Shown here piece by piece: positions 15,379 to 23,492 of a stretch of DNA of 45,141 nt (position 1 is its first letter; each line of letters opens with the position of its first letter). The notes below the pieces were generated by a model. It had not been told where the DNA came from. It ran no database searches and was given only the letters and a program-made list of their open reading frames with translations. Location: positions 1-45,141 of the forward strand of contig JAEYSJ010000370.1 of assembly GCA_023434855.1 (NCBI GenBank). Reading direction: 5' to 3'. The translations under genes were made by a program, and so were the position numbers. The DNA comes from Bacillota bacterium. GTDB taxonomy: Bacteria; Bacillota_C; Negativicutes; JAEYSJ01.

Positions 15379-16509
15379 CTAAACTTGCTTTAGCCTGGGA
15401 AAGAGGGCCAAGGCATTATCATGGAAGATGGCGCGCTGCAGTTCAGCGGTTAATAGCCCGGTGGTCAAGAGCTGCTGTTTTTGATTGACGCAGAGGGCTT
15501 CAAAGGCGTATGGCCAATCGCTTCCAAACAGTAGATGATCTGGATCAGTCATCTGAAGCAGTGCTTGAAGTTGGAGCGGTACTGGAAATCCTGCCAAATC
15601 ATAATATATCTGGTGTAAAGACTCCCGCACATCGGGAAGGACTCCGGTTTTCGGCTTCAGAATTTTTTTTAAGCCGTCGAGCCGGTCAGTCAAAGATGGC
15701 AGAAAAGCTCCTGCATGCGGAATTACCAGTTTGATGTCCGGGTAGCGCTGGAGGGTGCCGTTTAAAATTAGATTGGTAACGGTTCTGGTTGTATCTATTA
15801 GATACTCAACCACCGGGATAGGGCATCCATCAAGTACATTTGAAGGAACACTGCTTGGCTTCACGGGATGCAGGACCACCACAGCTTTGCGGCGGCTAAG
15901 TTCGGCGAAAATAGGGTCCAGCCGTGTATCACCCAGATAGACGCCTAAACTGTTTGTCGGCAGTTTAATTCCGTCGGCGTGTAAAATATCAAAAGCGTAT
16001 TCCAGTTCTTCTAGCGAATTATCGACATCAGGCAATGGCAATGAAGCTAATAGGCCAAAGCGATTGGGGGAGTGGCTAACAAGCATAGCCCCCTCCTCGT
16101 TAACCTTTCGCGCAAGTCGGGCAGCGGCCGGGCTATCGCCAAAATGGAAATGAGGCGCGGCAATGGATAGCATGGCAGTCGCGATATTGAGCCGATCCAT
16201 CATCGCCAGATGTTCATCAAAGCTCCATTCTGGTATAGGCAGACCGTCGGCCTCAGCATGAGCCTGCCCATGTTCCGATAACACTTGTCTATATGCTGCT
16301 GGCACATAATGGGCATGAATGTCAAAACAAGGCATATTGCCGGAGGGGGAACTTTCTTCCGGCAAGAAGTTCTTTTCTGCAGCTAATGCCTTTGACATAA
16401 AGAACGATGACAGTCCCAGCATTCCGGAGACAGCAATGCCGCTTTTTATAAATGAGCGCCGGCTGATATCTTCCCGGTTAGCCTTGAGCGTTAAAGCATG
16501 GTTGTTCAC
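15379..16509 (-). CDS. Tat-exported amidohydrolase (ACMSD-like, amidohydrolase 2)
   Basis: The 376-residue product starts at GTG 16509, spaced correctly from AGGAGG. A twin-arginine signal (SRRSFIKSG, then a hydrophobic stretch ending SKALAA) predicts export in folded form. The mature part is a TIM-barrel metal hydrolase: FDIHAHYVP supplies the HxH pair, VVLHPVKPS and LVIPHAGAFLPSL further His ligands, and LLFGSDWPYAF the final Asp. The family (PF04909) includes decarboxylases and hydrolases of aromatic-derived acids. It is divergent from a response regulator whose probable binding repeats overlap its promoter. Confidence 0.9.
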   Translation of the reverse strand: MNNHALTLKANREDISRRSFIKSGIAVSGMLGLSSFFMSKALAAEKNFLPEESSPSGNMPCFDIHAHYVPAAYRQVLSEHGQAHAEADGLPIPEWSFDEHLAMMDRLNIATAMLSIAAPHFHFGDSPAAARLARKVNEEGAMLVSHSPNRFGLLASLPLPDVDNSLEELEYAFDILHADGIKLPTNSLGVYLGDTRLDPIFAELSRRKAVVVLHPVKPSSVPSNVLDGCPIPVVEYLIDTTRTVTNLILNGTLQRYPDIKLVIPHAGAFLPSLTDRLDGLKKILKPKTGVLPDVRESLHQIYYDLAGFPVPLQLQALLQMTDPDHLLFGSDWPYAFEALCVNQKQQLLTTGLLTAELQRAIFHDNALALFPRLKQV

Positions 16510-16566
16510 TAGCAATTCCTCCTATTGTCTTACTTAATTTACTGCGTTTGTAGGATATTTATTTAG

Positions 16567-16600
16567 ATTATATATTCAGAACCTTAAAACTACCTTAAAA
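16567..16600 (-). promoter_or_regulatory. Tandem 11-bp-spaced repeats overlapping the amidohydrolase promoter
   Basis: ACCTTAAAA occurs at 16581-16589 and 16592-16600, an 11-bp period as for OmpR/PhoB-type regulators. On the minus strand the repeats stand where a -35 box would be, and TATAAT (16572-16567) follows after 8 bp. The adjacent response regulator is the obvious candidate binder. Confidence 0.6.
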
Positions 16601-16640
16601 GTAAAGACATATTGGCGGTAAAATCCAAGGAGGAAGTTAG

Positions 16641-17312
16641 ATGCGAATCTTACTTATTGAAAATAAGGCGGGCTTGATAGAAGCCCTATCATTTCATTTG
16701 AAAAAAGCGCAATATCTGGTGGATATTGCTTTTGATGGTCAGTCGGGTCTGGAAATGGCTGAGTCGAAGGTATTTGATCTGATTATTCTTGATTGTGAAC
16801 TTTCCGGCATGGCAGGAGTAGCGGTATTAAGAGAACTTCGTTCCCATAAAATAACGACCCCGGTAATTTTCCTCACCGCCCAAGAGAGCGTAAACAGCCG
16901 GATCGAAGGCTTGGATGCCGGAGCAGACGACTGTCTGGGGAAACCTTTTGCGAATGAAGAATTGCTGGCCAGGATTCGAGCCATATTACGGCGTCCAAAA
17001 CCGCTTTTAGGTGAAAAGCTGATGGCCGGCTCGCTATTCCTCGACCCGCAGCGCTGCGAAATATATTGTGAAGACGTTACAATTAAGCTAACGTTTAAGG
17101 AAGCTCAACTGTTGGAATTATTAATGAGAAACCGTAACGTCGTCTTGACCAAGGAACGAATTTTTGAAAGAATTTGGGGTTTTGCCTCAGAGGTCGAATT
17201 GAGTATTGTCGAAACCTACATTTGTTATCTGCGCCGCAAGATAGCTAGCTTGAACAGCCGGGTAAGTATTGGCACAGTTCGGGGCATAGGCTATTGCCTG
17301 GAGAGCGGTTAA
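16641..17312 (+). CDS. OmpR/PhoB-family response regulator (orphan)
   Basis: The 223-residue protein starts after AAGGAGGAAG. Residues 1-115 form the receiver with phospho-acceptor D51 (LIILDCELSGM), the Thr in FLTAQ and the Lys in LGKPF. Residues 125-220 form a winged-helix DNA-binding domain (LTFKEAQLLELLMRNRN, LSIVETYICYLRRKI, GTVRGIGYCL). The acidic Mg pocket, normally Glu-Asp or Asp-Asp near residue 7-8, is Glu-Asn here (LLIENKAG), so metal binding and phosphorylation may be altered. No histidine kinase is adjacent. Divergent repeats suggest that it controls the amidohydrolase gene and itself. Confidence 0.92.
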   Translation: MRILLIENKAGLIEALSFHLKKAQYLVDIAFDGQSGLEMAESKVFDLIILDCELSGMAGVAVLRELRSHKITTPVIFLTAQESVNSRIEGLDAGADDCLGKPFANEELLARIRAILRRPKPLLGEKLMAGSLFLDPQRCEIYCEDVTIKLTFKEAQLLELLMRNRNVVLTKERIFERIWGFASEVELSIVETYICYLRRKIASLNSRVSIGTVRGIGYCLESG

Positions 17313-17417
17313 CATGGCTTGAATAATCTAAGCCCAATCTACTAAGTTTCGAGGCGTATTGTGAGACGGCCAATTGCTTTAGTGAGACTAATTTACTTAA
17401 TAGAAGAAAGGTGAGAA

Positions 17418-18545
17418 ATGAGCCCGAAATTTGATTATGAAAGTTCTGGGAAAAAGTATGAAGTGACACCAATTGAGCTTTTTTTTGACTTGATCTATGC
17501 TTTTGCGGTGTCTCAATTAACTCAGTATCTGTTATCGGATCTGTCGTGGCAAGGTATGTTTAGGACGCTAGTAATGCTCATTGCTATCTATATGGTGTGG
17601 GCCTACACAAGTTGGGCCGCTACAATGATTAGAGCGGATCAATCAGCGACCCGCTGGATGATTCTGCTGGTCATGTTTGTTGGTTTTTTTATGAATACCT
17701 CGGTGGTATGGGCTTTTTCGGATTCCGGATGGTTATTTGTCGCTGCTTTTTTGGTAATTCAATTGGGGCGTACGTGCTGGACAATCGTACACTCCCCTGA
17801 CGACCTGTTTCGTGACCATTTTTGGCGAGTATTTGTTTGGCAAGCAATAACGGCTCCCATTTGGATAGCTGGAGCCTGTGTAACCAGCGATTTCCGCATT
17901 ATGTTATGGTTAGTCGCTGCGGGTATCGACTTATTAGGAACTTGGCTTGCACACCCAATTCCGGGACGCCGGCTTTTTTCCGAGGACGTTGATTTTGACG
18001 CCGACCACTTGTTGGAACGGTGCAGAATGTTTCGGCTAATTGCTATCGGTGAAATGGTCTTTACTTTAGGGGCTGCAATTACAGGAGCTCAGCTGAACTA
18101 CATGACGGTAGTTCTGGGGATTGTAACAATGGCTGAGATTGTTTCGCTTTGGGCACTAACATTTGGACGTTTTTATGGTCTGGTCATTGAACACCTGGAA
18201 AAAACGAGAGATCCTATTCGTACTAGTCGTTATGCTATAAATGCCCTTGCGGTAATACTTTTTGGTCTGGTAGCGGTTTCAGCGGCAAATCAGCAAATAA
18301 TTTTGCATCCCTATGAGGCGCCATCCCCAGTACTTAGTTTTCTCTTAGGAGGAGGCCCAATTCTATTTTTGGTTGCTCAGGGTTGGTATTTGACAGCAGT
18401 GCCGAATGTCAGACCACGTCTTTATGTTATTTGTGGTATTTTATTGCTATTTGCAAGTAGCGTATCGTGCTTATTCCCAGCATGGATCACACTTATTATT
18501 ATCGGACTGATTTTTACAGTACTTGCAATACTTGATTCTCGGTAA
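17418..18545 (+). CDS. LtrA family membrane protein (low temperature requirement A)
   Basis: The 375-residue protein starts after AAAGGTGAG. It carries the N-terminal LtrA signature VTPIELFFDLIYAFAVSQL and about ten hydrophobic spans through to the C-terminus. A second conserved region, ERCRMFRLIAIGEMVFTLG, lies near residue 205. The family's molecular role is unresolved; it was named from a Listeria cold-growth mutant. Two GTGAGAC direct repeats with a 21-bp period (17361-17388) precede the gene and may be a regulator site. It is probably co-transcribed with the response regulator upstream. Confidence 0.88.
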   Translation: MSPKFDYESSGKKYEVTPIELFFDLIYAFAVSQLTQYLLSDLSWQGMFRTLVMLIAIYMVWAYTSWAATMIRADQSATRWMILLVMFVGFFMNTSVVWAFSDSGWLFVAAFLVIQLGRTCWTIVHSPDDLFRDHFWRVFVWQAITAPIWIAGACVTSDFRIMLWLVAAGIDLLGTWLAHPIPGRRLFSEDVDFDADHLLERCRMFRLIAIGEMVFTLGAAITGAQLNYMTVVLGIVTMAEIVSLWALTFGRFYGLVIEHLEKTRDPIRTSRYAINALAVILFGLVAVSAANQQIILHPYEAPSPVLSFLLGGGPILFLVAQGWYLTAVPNVRPRLYVICGILLLFASSVSCLFPAWITLIIIGLIFTVLAILDSR

Positions 18546-18576
18546 AAACTGATGGTTGTTTAATAAATAAGGCGCC

Positions 18577-18600
18577 AATTGAAGTTAACTCTAAGTATAT
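18577..18600 (+). promoter_or_regulatory. Partial MerR-type dyad in front of merR
   Basis: TTGAAGTTAACTCTAAGTAT resembles the operators at 24654, 24739 and 43195 (GTTAAC core with A/G and T/C flanks), but without a good -35 box. It is consistent with autoregulation. Confidence 0.45.
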
Positions 18601-18616
18601 CGGGAGGTGAAATTGT

Positions 18617-19015
18617 ATGATGATCAAAGAAGTAAGTGGAAAATTTGATATTCCACAGGATACACTCCGCTATTATGAACGCATCGGACTGATTCCTCAT
18701 GTGAACCGTAATAAAAGCGGAAGCAGGGATTATACGGAAGCGGACTGTAACTGGGTCGAATTTATCAAATGCATGCGGGGCGCAGGTCTGCCGATCGAAG
18801 TTTTAATCGAGTATGTCGGGCTGTTTCAACAAGGCGATGAAACCATTGATTCAAGAAAAGAACTATTAATCGAGCAGCGTAAGCAACTCATAATAAGAAT
18901 GGAAGATATGAAGAATACGTTAGAACGTCTGGATTATAAAATTGCAAGCTATGAAAAAACAATAGTTGAAGCGGAAAAAAAGCTGAGAAGACCCGAAAAT
19001 TACTGTGGCGTATAA
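18617..19015 (+). CDS. MerR-family regulator, AdhR/NmlR-like
   Basis: The 132-residue protein starts after GGGAGGTG. The N-terminal winged helix (TLRYYERIGLIPHVNRNKSG, RDYTEADCNWVEFIKCMRGAG) is followed by a long dimerisation coiled coil (about residues 80-122). C52 in FIKCM matches the single conserved Cys through which AdhR and NmlR sense aldehydes or thiol electrophiles. MerR proteins activate promoters with an over-long 19-bp spacer; three such promoters with similar dyads occur in the window at 24642, 24735 and 43191. It precedes the MBL-fold gene by about 85 bp. Confidence 0.9.
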   Translation: MMIKEVSGKFDIPQDTLRYYERIGLIPHVNRNKSGSRDYTEADCNWVEFIKCMRGAGLPIEVLIEYVGLFQQGDETIDSRKELLIEQRKQLIIRMEDMKNTLERLDYKIASYEKTIVEAEKKLRRPENYCGV

Positions 19016-19100
19016 AGTAATATACGAAAAAATAGCAAGTTACACAGTGTATTTTAAATTGTACCTTGTAACTTGTACTAATAAGATATCGGAGAATTGC

Positions 19101-20222
19101 ATGAAAAGATGGGGAAGAAAAATGTTATTGGCCTTATTAATAAGCTTTGTCATATTGGCTGTCGGTATAGGTCTTTATATACAGCAGCCTAAGTTCGGAA
19201 CATTGCCTAAAGGCGTCCGTCTTGAAAGAATCCAAAATTCACCTAATTACGTGGACGGGCAATTTAAGAATCTGGTTCCCACACCCCAATTTAGCGAAGG
19301 AAACGACCTTGTTTCTGTTTGGTGGTATTTTCTCTTTGCAAAAACAGAAAGGTTGGTTCCGACAGCTCCCATACCTACAGTTAAAACGGATTTGAAGACT
19401 TTTGATAAAGGTAGGGATGTAGTCGTTTGGCTTGGACATTCTTCGTACTTTTTGCAGCTTGGAGGCAAAAGGATTTTGATTGATCCGGTGTTTAGTGATT
19501 ATGCGGCGCCTGTTTCTTTCACAAACAAGGCTTTTGCCGGAGCCAATCCATATACAGCGGAAGATATGCCGGAAATCGATTATTTGCTCATTTCCCACGA
19601 TCATTGGGATCACCTGGATTATCCCACTGTTATTGCCCTGAAACCCAAGGTCAATAATGTGATCTGCGGTTTGGGCGTAGGAGCGTATTTCGAAGACTGG
19701 GGTTTTGATACGAACCTTATCCATGAGGTCGACTGGTTTGAGAAATTGAAGTTTGAGGATGGCCTTACCGTCCATGTATTGCCGGCACGCCATTTTTCCG
19801 GCCGCATGTTCACCGGGAACAAAACTTTATGGGTTGGATTCGCCCTAGTGACGCGTGAACGTAGGGTGTTCTACAGTGGCGATGGCGGCTATGGGCCGCA
19901 TTTCAGGCAGATCGGCGAAATGATGAATGGGTTTGATCTTGTAATAATGGAAAACGGTCAGTATGACAAAAACTGGCCGTATATCCACATGGTGCCGGAA
20001 GAAGTGGCGCTGGCTGCTGAAGAACTGAAGGCAAAGGCGTTGTTGCCAGGGCATGCGGGTAAATTCGCGATTGCCAATCATCCGTGGGATGAACCATTCA
20101 AACGGATAACCCAAGCTAGCCTGAACAAGGAGTACAGGCTTTTGACCCCGATAATCGGCGAGCCGGTGGAACTTGATAATCAGCAGCAGTTCTTTTCCCG
20201 CTGGTGGGAAAATGTCAGATAG
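19101..20222 (+). CDS. Membrane-anchored MBL-fold metallohydrolase (NAPE-PLD/RomA-like)
   Basis: The product has 373 residues from ATG 19101 after CGGAGA; a longer frame back to 19005 has no ribosome site and overlaps merR. An N-terminal TM helix (about residues 10-30) anchors it, with the catalytic part outside. The metal-binding motif SHDHWDHLDY, upstream VVWLGHSSYFLQLGG, later LPARHFSGR, FYSGDGGYG and LLPGHAGKF supply the zinc ligands of the metallo-beta-lactamase fold. Relatives include the N-acyl-ethanolamine phospholipase D group. The substrate cannot be deduced. It is probably co-transcribed with merR. Confidence 0.88.
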   Translation: MKRWGRKMLLALLISFVILAVGIGLYIQQPKFGTLPKGVRLERIQNSPNYVDGQFKNLVPTPQFSEGNDLVSVWWYFLFAKTERLVPTAPIPTVKTDLKTFDKGRDVVVWLGHSSYFLQLGGKRILIDPVFSDYAAPVSFTNKAFAGANPYTAEDMPEIDYLLISHDHWDHLDYPTVIALKPKVNNVICGLGVGAYFEDWGFDTNLIHEVDWFEKLKFEDGLTVHVLPARHFSGRMFTGNKTLWVGFALVTRERRVFYSGDGGYGPHFRQIGEMMNGFDLVIMENGQYDKNWPYIHMVPEEVALAAEELKAKALLPGHAGKFAIANHPWDEPFKRITQASLNKEYRLLTPIIGEPVELDNQQQFFSRWWENVR

Positions 20223-20248
20223 CAGAGAATAGGAAATTAGGCTCGGAA

Positions 20249-20316
20249 GACCTAGGCGGGACTCCTTGCGTTCGACAATATCGTGGCGCTGGTCGGCAGG
20301 CATCTGATAAATCAGA
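20249..20316 (-). pseudogene. Scar of a DUF362 gene (3' end)
   Basis: On the minus strand this segment still translates to IYQMPADQRHDIVERKESR, matching the C-terminal IYQMPAVQRRDIVERIESR of the intact DUF362 gene at 22341. The remaining gene is missing. A short perfect hairpin (TTCCGC/GCGGAA, 20321-20337) borders it. Confidence 0.75.
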
Positions 20317-20379
20317 AGGTTTCCGCAATAGGCGGAATTGATGGAGTATGATTTTTAGTAGTTAGGTGGGGATTTGCAA

Positions 20380-21114
20380 ATGAAACAGATAAATATTAAG
20401 AAATGCGTAGTGACAGTTTTGGGAGGGCTTTTGATGACTGGATCATTCGTGCATGCACAATCAATACAAACACCTGATGGTAAAATGCCATTGGTTCATT
20501 GGGCAGTAGTAGAGTCTACTGAGGGAAAAATGCCGGAAATATTGTCTATGGGGGCTAAAGATGTAGCGCCAACAACGGCTAAGGAAAAAGGTACATATGC
20601 GCTTTACGGTGGAGTTGATAAGGAAAATCCTAATTTGCTTCGCATTCTTGAAATCTATGAAGATGAAAATGCCTATGAGATTCATCGTTCCAGCGCCGGA
20701 TTTAAGCAGTATCAGGCAGAACGGGCCGATATTGTTTCTAATATCATGATTTTCGAGGCAGTGCCGATTGTCCTTGAGCAGAAGGCTGCTGGGACAGGGG
20801 GTGCCGTCTACATGAATTTGATTACAGTTAAGAGTGATAAACTAGAGTCATATAAAGCGTTGATAACAAAAGAAATGCAACGGGCAGTGAAGGAAGATGA
20901 AGGTGTTTTAGGGCTTTTTGCTACTGCCGAAAAGGAACATCCTGAGAGAATCCATACGATGGGAATTTATACAAATCCGGCAGCGTATGAACGCTATATT
21001 TCTTCCGAAAATTATAGAAATTTCCGTGAGGCCGTGGAACCTATGACGAATACGCATCTTTCTGTAGAAAACCTGCCGACGAAAATAGTATTGAGCAGTA
21101 AAGGCCTGAATTAA
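20380..21114 (+). CDS. Secreted protein with two ABM (antibiotic biosynthesis monooxygenase-like) domains
   Basis: The product has 244 residues from ATG 20380 after AGGTGGGGA. A signal peptide ends near HAQS (residue 27). Two dimeric alpha-beta barrel repeats follow: one with YALYGGVDKENPNLLRILEI and a second with NLITVKSDKLESYKALI and GVLGLFATAEKEHPERI. The family includes quinone-forming monooxygenases and heme-degrading enzymes, but many members have no known activity. It precedes the aldo/keto reductase by 34 bp, so the two are likely an operon. Confidence 0.82.
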   Translation: MKQINIKKCVVTVLGGLLMTGSFVHAQSIQTPDGKMPLVHWAVVESTEGKMPEILSMGAKDVAPTTAKEKGTYALYGGVDKENPNLLRILEIYEDENAYEIHRSSAGFKQYQAERADIVSNIMIFEAVPIVLEQKAAGTGGAVYMNLITVKSDKLESYKALITKEMQRAVKEDEGVLGLFATAEKEHPERIHTMGIYTNPAAYERYISSENYRNFREAVEPMTNTHLSVENLPTKIVLSSKGLN

Positions 21115-21148
21115 TTTGTGTGCAGCCATGGTGTAAGGGGGATAAAAG

Positions 21149-22186
21149 ATGGATTATCTAAAGTTGGGCAATTCGGATTTACAGGTATCTTGTATCTGCC
21201 TTGGGTGTATGGGATTTGGTGATGCACAACGTGGACAGCATAGCTGGACCTTGGATGAAGAACATTCAAGAGAAGTCATCAAGCATGCGTTGGAACTTGG
21301 GGTGAACTTCTTTGATACGGCTATTGGCTATCAGAGTGGGACCAGTGAGCAGTATGTAGGCCGCGCGCTCAGGGATTTTTCAGCGCGTGACAAGGTGATA
21401 GTGGCGACAAAGTTCCTGCCGCGCAGCCAGAAGGAGATTGCTGATAGAGTAACTGGTCAGCAGCACATTGCGCAGATGATTGATAAGAGCCTGCAGAACC
21501 TTGGTATGGATTATGTGGATCTCTACATATATCACATGTGGGATTACAATACACCGCTGGAAGATTTGCTGGAAGGTCTTAATAATGCTGTAAAAGCAGG
21601 AAAAGTTCGTTATATTGGTATAGCCAACTGCTTTGCCTGGCAGTTGGCTGAGGCTAATGCTCTGGCAGAGCGTAAGGGCTGGGTGAAATTTGTTTCCGTG
21701 CAGAATCATTATAATATGATTTTCCGCGAGGAAGAGCGGGAAATGGCATCATATTGCCAGGTGAAAAATATTGCAATGACCCCGTACAGTTCGTTGGCTA
21801 GCGGTCGGTTGTCCCGTCGTCCTAGTGAAACCTCGAAACGCTTGCGGGAGGATAGTTATGCAAAATTCAAATACGATGCGGCAGTTGATCAGGATGAAAC
21901 AGTGATTTGCCGAGTTATGGAACTGGCCGATCGTCACGGTGTTTCCATGACAGAAATATCTATTGCATGGCTTTTAACTAAGGTTACTTCTCCAATTGTT
22001 GGTGCGACTAAGGTTCATCATGTAGATACGACTGTTAAAGCGGTTGGTTTAAGGCTTGCGAAAGAGGAGATTTTTTACTTGGAAGAGTCGTATATTCCGC
22101 ATACATTAGTAGGTGTAATGGCACAGAACAAGCCGGAAACCAGTAATGAGAAGAAAGTTTGGTCTATTGGAGATCAAACAATTTGA
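21149..22186 (+). CDS. Aldo/keto reductase
   Basis: The 345-residue protein starts after AAGGGGGAT. Family motifs in order: the N-terminal LGNSDLQVSCICLGCMGFG, FFDTAIGYQSGTSEQYVGRAL with catalytic Asp and Tyr, ATKF with the Lys, DYVDLYIYHMWD with the His, and VGATKVHHVD near the NADPH site. It likely reduces small carbonyl compounds. Parts of a deleted sister gene survive at 26247-26390. The gene ends at a bidirectional terminator. Confidence 0.93.
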   Translation: MDYLKLGNSDLQVSCICLGCMGFGDAQRGQHSWTLDEEHSREVIKHALELGVNFFDTAIGYQSGTSEQYVGRALRDFSARDKVIVATKFLPRSQKEIADRVTGQQHIAQMIDKSLQNLGMDYVDLYIYHMWDYNTPLEDLLEGLNNAVKAGKVRYIGIANCFAWQLAEANALAERKGWVKFVSVQNHYNMIFREEEREMASYCQVKNIAMTPYSSLASGRLSRRPSETSKRLREDSYAKFKYDAAVDQDETVICRVMELADRHGVSMTEISIAWLLTKVTSPIVGATKVHHVDTTVKAVGLRLAKEEIFYLEESYIPHTLVGVMAQNKPETSNEKKVWSIGDQTI

Positions 22187-22292
22187 TCATACTGAAAATA
22201 TTATAGAAACTTGCTATATTGAGAGCAATTAGGTAATTTCCGAGAAGTCTTATTTCCTAGAAGAGAGTATGTAATATAGCTAAGGATGAAAA

Positions 22293-22324
22293 GAACAGGC
22301 TCAACTCTCAACTTGAGCCTGTTC
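22293..22324. terminator. Bidirectional terminator between aldo/keto reductase and DUF362 genes
   Basis: Perfect 12-bp arms GAACAGGCTCAA / TTGAGCCTGTTC with an 8-nt loop and T-rich flanks on both strands. It serves the two convergent units. Confidence 0.85.
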
Positions 22325-22340
22325 CTTCTTATTGCACTCT

Positions 22341-23438
22341 TTAAACTTCGATTAGATTATATTCCCGGCTGCCCATACCCAATGTGTTCATATATTCAAG
22401 CTGATGCAGGCCGCTACGAGATTCAATGCGTTCGACGATATCACGGCGTTGAACGGCAGGCATCTGATAAATCATGTCTACACCAGCCTGGTCAGCCGCC
22501 AGAATATCTATCGAGCCAAGAATACCAATGTCATTACATGTTGGTTTAGCAGCATGAGCATCGCAGTCACAGTCCACAGAGATATTTTTCAAAACGTTAA
22601 TATAAGCAATATGACCTTTGAAGTGCTCAGTTGTGGCCTTGCCGGATTCCACCATTCGTTCATGGAATCCGTTGCCTCCCAGCCAGCCTTCCCCATGAAT
22701 CATTCTTTTACCGACTTTACCGGAAGCCATGCCGATGCCGATGTTCTTTAAAGAACCGCCGAAACCGCCCATTGCATGGCCTTTAAAATGCGTATAAACC
22801 AGCAAGGAATCGTATTTCAACACATGTTTTCCTACCGCGATTTCCCACAGATGAATTCCTCGTTCAAAAGGATATGGACCTGTAAAATTATCTAATTGTT
22901 TATCGAAAAATTCTTTCGCGCCTGTCGGCAGCATAACATCTCCGTCCTCGTCCAGAATGTCGACTGGACAAAAGTCAAAACCATTGATTTTAATCGTTTC
23001 GCGATGTGTATTTGTTTCACGGCGCGGACTTTCATACATTACGTTGCATTCAACGATAGAGCTATTTGGAATTCTGCTTTGCAAGTTTTTAATGTACTCA
23101 ATAGGCAGGAGATTTGGCCCGTGGGGCTCGCCAGTGTGTAATTTGATCCCGACTTTACCGGTAATCCCATTGTTGATCTTTTCATAAATCTTTTGTACGC
23201 CTTCCGGACTTAAATCCCTAGTAAAATATACAACAGGCTTGCTGGGATCATACTGTGAAACGGCATGTGATCCATCCCATGTCACCTGTGTCTGGCTGCT
23301 TTCCTGGGCATGCGCAGGCACCTGAAAAAACGTAGGAATTGCCGCCGCCATTGCCATCGTGCTGCCGGCTGCTTTCAAAAAATCGCGCCTGGAATAATCC
23401 TTGGCCTTGTTCTCTCCATGATTATCCGATGATGCCAT
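22341..23438 (-). CDS. Tat-exported DUF362 protein
   Basis: About 365 residues from ATG 23438, ten bases from AAAGGAG; an ATG at 23447 is one base from it and less likely. A twin-arginine signal (SRRDFLKAAG, hydrophobic stretch ending PAHA) predicts export. The DUF362 core has KVGIKLHTGEPHGPN, LLVYTHFKGHAMGGFGGSLKNIGIG and FHERM. Unlike its upstream neighbour it lacks the ferredoxin insert, keeping only a Cys-rich DCDCDAHAAKPTC patch. The biochemical role of DUF362 is unresolved; members are often linked to iron-sulfur redox proteins. It lies 45-55 bp after the DUF362-ferredoxin gene in the same operon. Confidence 0.87.
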   Translation of the reverse strand: MASSDNHGENKAKDYSRRDFLKAAGSTMAMAAAIPTFFQVPAHAQESSQTQVTWDGSHAVSQYDPSKPVVYFTRDLSPEGVQKIYEKINNGITGKVGIKLHTGEPHGPNLLPIEYIKNLQSRIPNSSIVECNVMYESPRRETNTHRETIKINGFDFCPVDILDEDGDVMLPTGAKEFFDKQLDNFTGPYPFERGIHLWEIAVGKHVLKYDSLLVYTHFKGHAMGGFGGSLKNIGIGMASGKVGKRMIHGEGWLGGNGFHERMVESGKATTEHFKGHIAYINVLKNISVDCDCDAHAAKPTCNDIGILGSIDILAADQAGVDMIYQMPAVQRRDIVERIESRSGLHQLEYMNTLGMGSREYNLIEV

Positions 23439-23492
23439 TTTCTTCATACTCCTTTTGTGTTATATTTCGGTTTGATTGCCTATCAGCAATAG

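Noticed and set aside
19005..19100. Extended start for the MBL-fold protein
   Set aside because: It overlaps the end of merR, has no ribosome site and would put 32 extra residues before the membrane anchor.
20461..20685. Minus-strand frame inside the ABM gene
   Set aside because: Antisense shadow without ribosome site or family resemblance.
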